From the NCBI GenBank assembly GCA_036362985.1, contig JAYGXS010000009.1, positions 12,881,181 to 12,945,180 of the forward strand: a stretch of 64,000 bases of DNA, given 5' to 3'. Each line of letters begins with the position of its first letter. Position 1 is the stretch's first letter. The DNA comes from Ligula intestinalis. Taxonomy: Eukaryota; Platyhelminthes; Cestoda; Diphyllobothriidea; Diphyllobothriidae. This document shows, in pieces, positions 56,942 through 64,000 of this stretch. A program made the position numbers and the translations under genes. Under the pieces are notes generated by a model that saw nothing but the letters and a program-made list of their open reading frames with translations, was not told where the DNA came from and did no database searches.

Positions 56942-57617
56942 TAAAGTAATATAATTTCAAAAATGTGATAAATATTCTGTCAAGGCAGGATATGGTCTAA
57001 GATCAAATGATCTTCCCGGTTGAATGTATATATTTGAAGTTAACCCGCTCGTGTGTTAATTAAGTTACAACCACAATACAAGACACTTTCCTATATAAAG
57101 CCTGCATATTAGGTTTAACTTTCGGTTTAACCATTTTTTAGAAATATTCACATTGGTAGGTGGTCAACGTGGCCATCACCTGCGGCTTTCAATCCCGTCT
57201 GGCTTTTGAATTAGTTGGGAGTGGACGGGCGTTTGTTGAAAAGTTAACTCCAAGTTTGGGGACGTAATTTAACTGTCAGCAGATCAGCGTCACGAGACTC
57301 GATTAAATAATTTAGGCAAAAAACTATGCCCACTCACCATTAAGATATCAGTGCACCTTTCTGACAGCATTGTGCATCAGTCTGCGTGTATCTGAATTCT
57401 AAAAACTATATTTGAAAATGCATTAGAGCCGGAATTTAAAAAAGTGCGAGCTCCAATGCAAAAGCTTCCAATTTGTTGCGAAATACTTGATATGTGATTT
57501 TAAAACGCAAATCCAAGTGCACGTGCATGCACGATATGTTATTCTTCCAAGGTAATACTGATATAACAAACTCGGTTAAGGGGATCCACGAACTAGCAGC
57601 AGGTCTCCTATAACTCA
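56942..57617 (-). repeat. Right arm of the ~650-bp inverted repeat
   Basis: Inverted partner of 49,928-50,574. The outer edge reads CCTATAACTCA at 57,607-57,617, then unrelated sequence. No target-site duplication matches across the two outer edges. The arms enclose about 6.4 kb containing Penelope-like remnants. Confidence 0.88.
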
Positions 57618-57619
57618 CA

Positions 57620-59370
57620 GAGACAGGCAGCAAAATAAAACATTCCTGCAATCTAAAAGGTAGCTCCTGTATTTATCTGAGCGTAAATTCCTCATCTGTG
57701 TATGTAGCTGGTAACTTATGATATAATCACGACGAACAAAGACGCATACCTGCAGATTCAAAAGTTGTCTGAACAGTTCGTCTAGGCGAACTTCACTGGT
57801 CAATGTCAGCGCACCAAATTGCGTTAAATTTTGATAACGGTACCCATAATAACAGCGCTGGCAAAAAAACTCTATTGTGCCAAGGTTACTAAAATATATG
57901 TTTCATGATCTTCAATATGGTTGTCGATATTCACACCCTTTTATGGTTTTATAAATAAATTTGTTATGAAGCTTTGTATACATAAATAACTTTGCACGTC
58001 TAAACTTTATCTATGAAGGTCATATGCCTATCAATTTGATTCATATTTGAATTCTGACTTGTTGTTTTTTCTTTGAACGACGGTTCTTGATAAGGAAAGG
58101 TGCAAAAGAAAAATGCAATACCAAATACGATTTGCGTACCATTTTATACGCTAGTACGAGCGTTTACACCTTGGCAATATCACATCAGAAGACCGAAAAA
58201 AAATGGAACGGACTTTACTTCCATGCCTGAACATTTAACATCATTAAGCAACAATCGAAGTCAGGTAAAAACCAATATAAGGACAGCTCTTTCAAATTGA
58301 GAGGTGTGTAGAAGCCTATTTATTACACTCTTCTATTTAAATATGCACCAAATGTGTGATTGCCAACTGCAAGGCTAAGCAGTAATAATTTACGATTTGG
58401 TTACGTGAACATGAGATTGCGTGCATGCTACATGATGGTGTTTGTAAATGCTTCGAAAGCAGAAGCCATGACATGACACCTTACCATATCAAATTATACA
58501 CACTATTCATTAACGCTCACGCTCAATTTTCTACTGCAGCATATCTGCGCTTTTATGATTAAATCACGAAGACCGGAGGTCAAACAAGGGATTTACAATC
58601 CAAAGAGTACTCTATAATTGAGCAGCTGCGCATTTTGAACACCCAAAGTTACGTTAAATGGGATGCTACCAAAACAACCGGTTTGGAGCAGTGTTTGCAC
58701 TAAACATTTCTTCTAATCCGCTCAAGTTTCTTTCCATATAAGCACGTTATTTAGGTGCTTTGGTTCATACATATCCTTTATCTGCGTAATTCTGTATACA
58801 CTTACACTCTCTTTTTTAAAATTACTTTACGTTGATCAAAAAACCGCTTTATTACTACATTTCAGAGGTCTTTGCATTTAAGTAAGCATCGAATGCTGAT
58901 TCACTGTAAGTGAAAAATAAAAACTTAAAAAAGGGAAGATGGAAAGACGATGTGTGATTTTGAAGGCAGACGAATCGCATATAATACTTCCGCTTCTCCT
59001 TGGTAAAAGTTTCCTAACAATATTTTTCCGGTTGACCATCGGAAGTAGGTACTTAGGGCAGGACGTTTTTCTCTACCATGAATAATCCTCGCATAGTGAG
59101 GAGTATAATGCAGGATTTGGAGACAAACAGTCTTGCTCCGCTTGTGACAAACTGACCGTTTCAAAAAGACGCCCATTTCCATCAGCTGAAAAAAGCAAAG
59201 GACCATGGAGACTTTGATCAATTGACAAAGATATTTTAAAAAGCCCTCTAAATTGTCGATTTTCTAACCGACGCCTGAGAAGATTTTTGTATACTTTGTG
59301 CAACCGCAGCTATCCGTTCTTAATCAAGATCGATTTGGCAAGCATGTGATGGTCAGCGGTGTTCTTCACT
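57620..59370. other. Intergenic stretch, nothing recognised
   Basis: Short frames only (for example 58,925-59,221 minus) with no motif. I see no repeat until the SINE flank at 59,372. Confidence 0.5.
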
Positions 59371-59496
59371 TTGCCCAAGCAGGATTTCCTAAGCAATCAT
59401 CTAGAATCTACTAGAATGACTACCAGGCTGAATTAATTATTCAGTTGGTTTGCAGATTGGCTAAATTTGAGCTAACCCAAGTGTGAAAAACTCTAG

Positions 59497-59540
59497 GCGC
59501 TTGGCGGGATTTGAATCCGCGCATCAGAGAAAGCCTTTGC
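59497..59540 (-). mobile_element. Truncated tRNA-like SINE head
   Basis: Minus-strand T-arm half: GCGCGGATTCAAATCCCGCCAAGCGC with an intact B box (GATTCAAATCC), then agcctttgc, where the copy stops at the palindrome centre. No A box. Confidence 0.65.
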
Positions 59541-59549
59541 GTGAAGCGG

Positions 59550-59627
59550 GCGTTTGTAGCTTAGCGAAAGAGCATTAGCTTCCAAAAAGGCTTTCTCTGA
59601 TGCCTGTGTTCAAATCCCGCCAAACGC
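59550..59627 (+). mobile_element. tRNA-like SINE head
   Basis: Acceptor stem GCGTTTG/CAAACGC fully paired, D arm TAGCTTAGCGAAAGAGC, B box GTTCAAATCC. The anticodon-like arm is damaged (cttccaaaaagg) and the T stem has lost pairs (TGTG against CCGC). Same family as the 47.7 kb copy. Confidence 0.68.
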
Positions 59628-59847
59628 TTGGATATTATCACAGTAAGGTCAGCTCAAATTTAGCAAATCTGCCAAACCAACTGAATAATTAATTCAGCCT
59701 GGTTGTCATTCTTGTGGATTCTATATGATTGCTTAGGAAATCCTGTTTGGGCAGTCAACTTGCTCCCGTATTGGTGGATTTGAATTGAGCGAAATGTTGA
59801 GCGGGTAATATCGATCCAAGTGTGATTAAACTCATCGCGTGAAGCGG

Positions 59848-59926
59848 GCGTTCGTAGCTTAGCGGTAGAGCATTAGCCTCCGGTAAAGGCTTTCCTTGAC
59901 GCGCAAGTTCAAATCCCGCCGAAAGC
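59848..59926 (+). mobile_element. tRNA-like SINE head, third copy
   Basis: GCGTTCG with CGAAAGC gives an acceptor stem with one mismatch. D arm TAGCTTAGCGGTAGAGC is intact, the anticodon-like stem AGCCT/AGGCT has loop CCGGTAA, and the B box is GTTCAAATCC. It is preceded by gggtaatatcgatccaagtgtgattaaact and followed by gagtttttcacacttgggtcaaccc. The same two flanks frame the 47.7 kb copy, which fixes the unit of this family. Confidence 0.72.
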
Positions 59927-59989
59927 TGAGAGTTTTTCACACTTGGGTCAACCCAAATTAAGCAAATCTGCCAAACCAACTTTATAATT

Positions 59990-62900
59990 TTTAACGTTAC
60001 CTCAAAATAAAAATGAAAAATTTTTCCAAGTTTTCAAAATTATCTTAACATAAGTAATGGCGTATGTTTGCTTACAAAAAAAATTTTTCCTTTATATAAG
60101 AGTATTTTCTACCATAAAAGAGAACTTTCGAGCTCCAAGCTTAGCCTATAAAGGCAGATTTTTTGAAATTCGTATTCGTCTGGCTGCTCTGTTTTTTAAG
60201 TTTTTTTTAATTTCTCGAAGAATAAAACGTTCACTATAAAACTAAAACTAAATTATTAATTGCATTAAAAAAATTGGAAAGTGGTAATGTTTTTGAAAGG
60301 ACACTTTACTCAAGTAGAGGTATCGCTGTGGTTGCATTAATTCTAGGAAAGAAAACCATAAGCTCAGGGATTTTCCACGAACAAAAATCCTATGTGTGTT
60401 GCATCATCACACCACCGAAGATAGTTCTGATAATAAAAGGCATCCAGGACAAATATGTGAGTTTAGCAAAAATTAAAATTTTCCTTAAGTTATGTTCATT
60501 TTAAAATGCAATGTGGTATCAAAACGAAGAAAAATGGACCATTCTTAGTATAAAAAAATCGAGATTTGCTTCAAAGTCCAAAGCACATTCAAAAAATGTC
60601 CGCTGACAATTTTTAATTTTTTTCCGCATTCACTATTTCCATTTTAAAAAAACGCAAGAAGCCGCCATCCCTTTTTGCACTAGACCACACAAGCTAGGCT
60701 TTACTATTTTCGAGTGAGGAAAAACCAGTGGTCTAGCAGATTTGAAAACCAAACGGGTGTTTTCAAATGTGTCGAGAAAAGAGGAGCATAGGAACAAAAA
60801 TCTGAAAAATCCTATCAATGACTGTATCAAAGGGTAAGTTTTGACAGAGTGTGATTCTCCTAAATGCAGGAGTAAAATCGACTTCCCTTCCATCTCAAGG
60901 TCATGTGCTTGACTTCCAAAGAGCTGGAAAGTGTTGATATGCAAAACTTTTCCCAGTATGGAATGGAAACATCATTCGGTTTGTGGATAGCTAGTCAAAT
61001 TCCACTAAGTTTATGTTAAGAGGTTTGTGATAAAATACCAGATAACAGTCTACAGTTATGCAAAGCAGCGCTCTCCCTGGGAAAATACCTTAAGTCAAAC
61101 GTAAGTTTATGTTGACGCTGCATTCTAAATATGTTGATATATTTATTGATATGGCGCCATCGCTAAGAAAAAGTTGGCTATAAGCAGCAGTCGGGGCTGA
61201 AGACGGTTGAGACTTACACATATTTTAAAAACTATTATTTATGCTGTGTATGGAATTGTGAAATTCTAAATTGCCCTAACAAAGTAGGAATTATACGTTT
61301 TAATGTGCAGCACCACGATAATTTTAAAGAATTAGAAAATAAAAATCAGCAGATTGCCCTGTAAAATGCGCGTGAATTTTGAACCTTTGCTCCAATATCG
61401 CAGTTATGGAGTATTATGCGGCAATTTTTCATTTTATTTGTTGTCATTGATAAAGCCCTGGTTGTGGTCTGCGTATCTATGCATTTTTAATTAAATTAAG
61501 CATATACATCTTGCAGTTTTTTGGGCTGTCACTAGAAATGTGGGTCATTTTAAAAAGCCAAAATCTCTTGCAGTCATTAATACATGGCGATGACTGTTTT
61601 TTTCCCAGTTGGCGAAGTTATCCAGGACATGAGGAGTCACGGAGGATTCAACTCTATGGAAAATGCATTCCGTAGAGTAGGAATAGCTTGAGCTTTAAGT
61701 CCGTTTTTTTGTTGTTTGAAATGTTTACCGTTCCACTTTCAAAACTCTTCATTACGTTTCAGTTTATTAGACAAATATATGCAAGTATTCCTTTGAGTTG
61801 AAGTTCATCGCGAATTAAGCCATGCTTACTTACTTCAGTACATTATTTTTATCTACAGTCCAATTGAATGGAAGCTGCGCTTACAATTGTGACAGCTTGA
61901 AGTTAACTTATATTTGGGATTACATTAGTAAATGTTTAGTTTGTTTTTAATCGCCATGCATAGCACCGTGAAAATAAGCTGAATTTGTTTTAAAATAAAT
62001 GATCCAAAACCGGAAAGTTGCCTGAGACTTGCCACCGTGAAAAGACATTTATCAGCAGAATTTTTGAAAAAAAAAGAAGAAAATAATGATAATGTGACAA
62101 TACATTGTACGCAAATGTAATGGGAGAAACAGGGAAAACTCATAAGAACTTCTTGACCAGTTTGGACAACAGAAACGTATTTTAACTAACTTATGCTGCA
62201 ATCAGATTCACGGCAAGCAAGTCCAGTGCCGTATTGTCAGGAGATACTCATACAGGCCCTCTCTTATCAATGGCCACGCTAAAGCATGTGGTAGTTCTAT
62301 TTTACCCCACTCCATATGACATTAGTGCACCTCGTTCTCGTGATATTTATTTGCCCTCCGCACACTTAGTCATTAACTGATACTCATTTTCCGTTTCCTC
62401 TAGTTCATTGATATCCACATGTCTACTTCACCATGTAGATGGTGTGAAAGCGATTATATTTTGTAAGAGGACATAAGTCAACCTCCTGAAATGTTCTTTA
62501 TTTCAATATCAACGCAATTTACGGATCCGATGCTGAATACCTGGAAATATGCGCTTGTCAAATTAACCATTTTGATTAAAATTGACATATTTTCAAAAAA
62601 AATCGTTTTGTCTGAGACCACCTGTGTTATCATAAAATATTGACTGGAGAGCCCTTTGACCTTACTTACAGACCCGAAGGTGAAAATTTGTGAATAAAGT
62701 ATGCAAACAGGGGACAGTAAACGAGCATGTTAATACAAAAAAGGTAGCTAGGATATTAACTGCAATGACGATTAGCCAATAGCGCTTTCGGGATTCGTGG
62801 GTCAAATCAGGAAAGAAGTTGTTTTGCAAACTGTAATATCGGAAAAGCATGCTATTGGTAATAACGTTCACTGTGATATAGCTGCTAACTTCAGTCAGTC

Positions 62901-64000
62901 ACATCCAACAACGTATAACCATGCAACTTGGCCAGTACGAAGAGCAGAAAACCTGCCACATGCTTGGTGATTATTGTGTGATGATCTTACTAGAGTACAG
63001 CGCCTAACGCACAACGCAATGGGCTGTCGTTCCTTCCGAACAAATATATATCCTAGGTTAGATATATAAAAATTAGATTTTGGGAAATTGAAAGAAAGGT
63101 TATAAAGAAGGAATGTTCTATGCTACTACGAAAGAGCGAACAAAACCTCACATTAAATTTGATGATGCTAAGTAGGAACTCTAAAATAAATTAACAAGAT
63201 ACAGAAGATAGCCATTCTAGAACTGGAAAATTTAAGAGAACATTGTTCAGATTGAAGCAAATCCAATCTCAAGAAACCATATTTGCTTGCAGTTACCTTG
63301 AACAGTTGCTTTTTACAAATTATATTTAGCTATTCTGTTAATTATTTTTGCACAAAAGGTAATAAAAGCAGAGTTTTCGTTTGAATACAGCAATCAACCT
63401 CAAATATCCTAGAATAAAAAAAGGTATTCCATGTTTTCGTATATTTAACACAAATGATGCTTAATTAAATTTAAGTCGTGAAAAAAAATTTTTTTCGTTT
63501 ACTTTACAATCCCCTTTTACTTCATTTTGAAACGGAACAGACTAAAAAGTAATAAGTACTTCAAAAACGGGCAGCATATATGACCAGTTTTTTTTAATTT
63601 GCCAGCGGAATAAATCTACTCATGCGGAAAATAAAGCATTATAGAATCGTTTATCTTTCGAAAACTTAAAGAAATTCTCAAAATACTCAAATTCCATTGT
63701 GACATAAGGTTGGAGTAATTTGATATATACAGACGTTCGTCAACCAAATGTCTAATCGGAGCAATTTCTAAGAGGTCATCTTTTATGGAAAGTTTTTTAT
63801 TTATCTAAGGAATGGTAGTTGCACAGTTATACTGCTGAAATGATTTAATTTTGACAATGTGGTTCGCTGTTTTGAGGCACATCTTCAAAGGAGAACAACG
63901 GTTATCATTATAAGAACTAATATCCAAAAACAATCTTTCGGTCAATACTATTTAAAGTAACCTTATTTTCAGCGAAAATTCCCATTTCTACGATTGAAAA
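59990..64000. other. AT-rich intergenic stretch, nothing recognised
   Basis: About 4 kb of AT-rich sequence with many A and T runs. Frames at 60,274-60,504, 60,633-60,944 and 61,925-62,143 have no motif. I see no gene, RNA or repeat. Confidence 0.55.

Larger units (their letters stand above)
59372..59752. mobile_element. Palindromic SINE pair
   Basis: Two inverted arms of about 170 bases (59,372-59,540 and 59,584-59,752) run from the shared flank (aggatttcctaagcaatcat) through ttcagttggtttg and the ctaacccaagtgtga block into a tRNA-like unit. The left unit is cut after 44 bases and the right one is complete. The 43-base centre is the rest of the right-hand tRNA-like unit. A folded transcript would be a long hairpin. 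Confidence 0.8.

Noticed and set aside
49928..57617. Polinton/Maverick-type giant transposon because of long inverted termini
   Set aside because: No polymerase B, integrase, ATPase or capsid-like frame is present, the interior is only 6.4 kb of Penelope fragments, and the termini lack the expected short target duplications.

Overview
The window reads as intergenic, repeat-rich DNA of an animal nuclear genome. It is AT-rich, no open reading frame is longer than about 390 codons, there is no operon-like packing, and nothing resembles a bacterial or viral gene array. Every coding signal I can support belongs to a transposable element. The mix is Penelope-like elements (PLEs) with GIY-YIG endonucleases, an RTE-like LINE, a Jockey/CR1-like LINE, a Tc1/mariner relic and tRNA-derived SINEs with hammerhead-like motifs. 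This best fits a flatworm (trematode or tapeworm), but that assignment is inference from element families, not from a host gene. I found no host exon, rRNA or CRISPR array.

Layout. 3.8-6.8 kb: decayed RTE-like LINE on the minus strand. 7.4 kb: hammerhead-like motif. 8.6 kb: small PLE scrap. 9.29-12.55 kb: the best preserved element, a PLE in the family's typical head-to-tail arrangement. It has a partial upstream unit joined to a nearly complete unit, two ~600-bp direct repeats (pLTRs), and a hammerhead ribozyme fold across the unit junction. 16.3-17.5 kb: older PLE copy on the plus strand, followed by a tRNA-like SINE. 18.6-19.05 kb: GC-rich island ending in a hammerhead-like motif. 25.5-25.9 kb: tRNA-Arg-like SINE head downstream of a hammerhead-like core. 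27.1-29.3 kb: Jockey/CR1-like LINE on the minus strand. 29.4-29.7 and 41.15-41.35 kb: SINE copies. 39.4-40.4 kb: Tc1/mariner transposase pseudogene. 41.7-42.5 kb: inverted pair of an unidentified repeat. 47.4-47.8 and 59.4-60.0 kb: a tRNA-like SINE family, partly in inverted pairs.

The most unusual structure is 49.93-57.62 kb. Two ~650-bp inverted arms enclose ~6.4 kb in which fragments of two different PLE families are arranged as further nested inverted repeats. The same interval carries two hammerhead-like motifs and two (AT)n runs.

The elements do not work together as a pathway. Reverse transcriptase and GIY-YIG or apurinic endonuclease domains are retrotransposition machinery, all copies carry stops or frameshifts, and the SINE and hammerhead motifs are non-coding parts of retroelements. 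The remaining long AT-rich stretches (for example 12.6-16.3, 19.1-25.5, 29.7-39.4, 42.5-47.4 and 60-64 kb) show nothing I can name.
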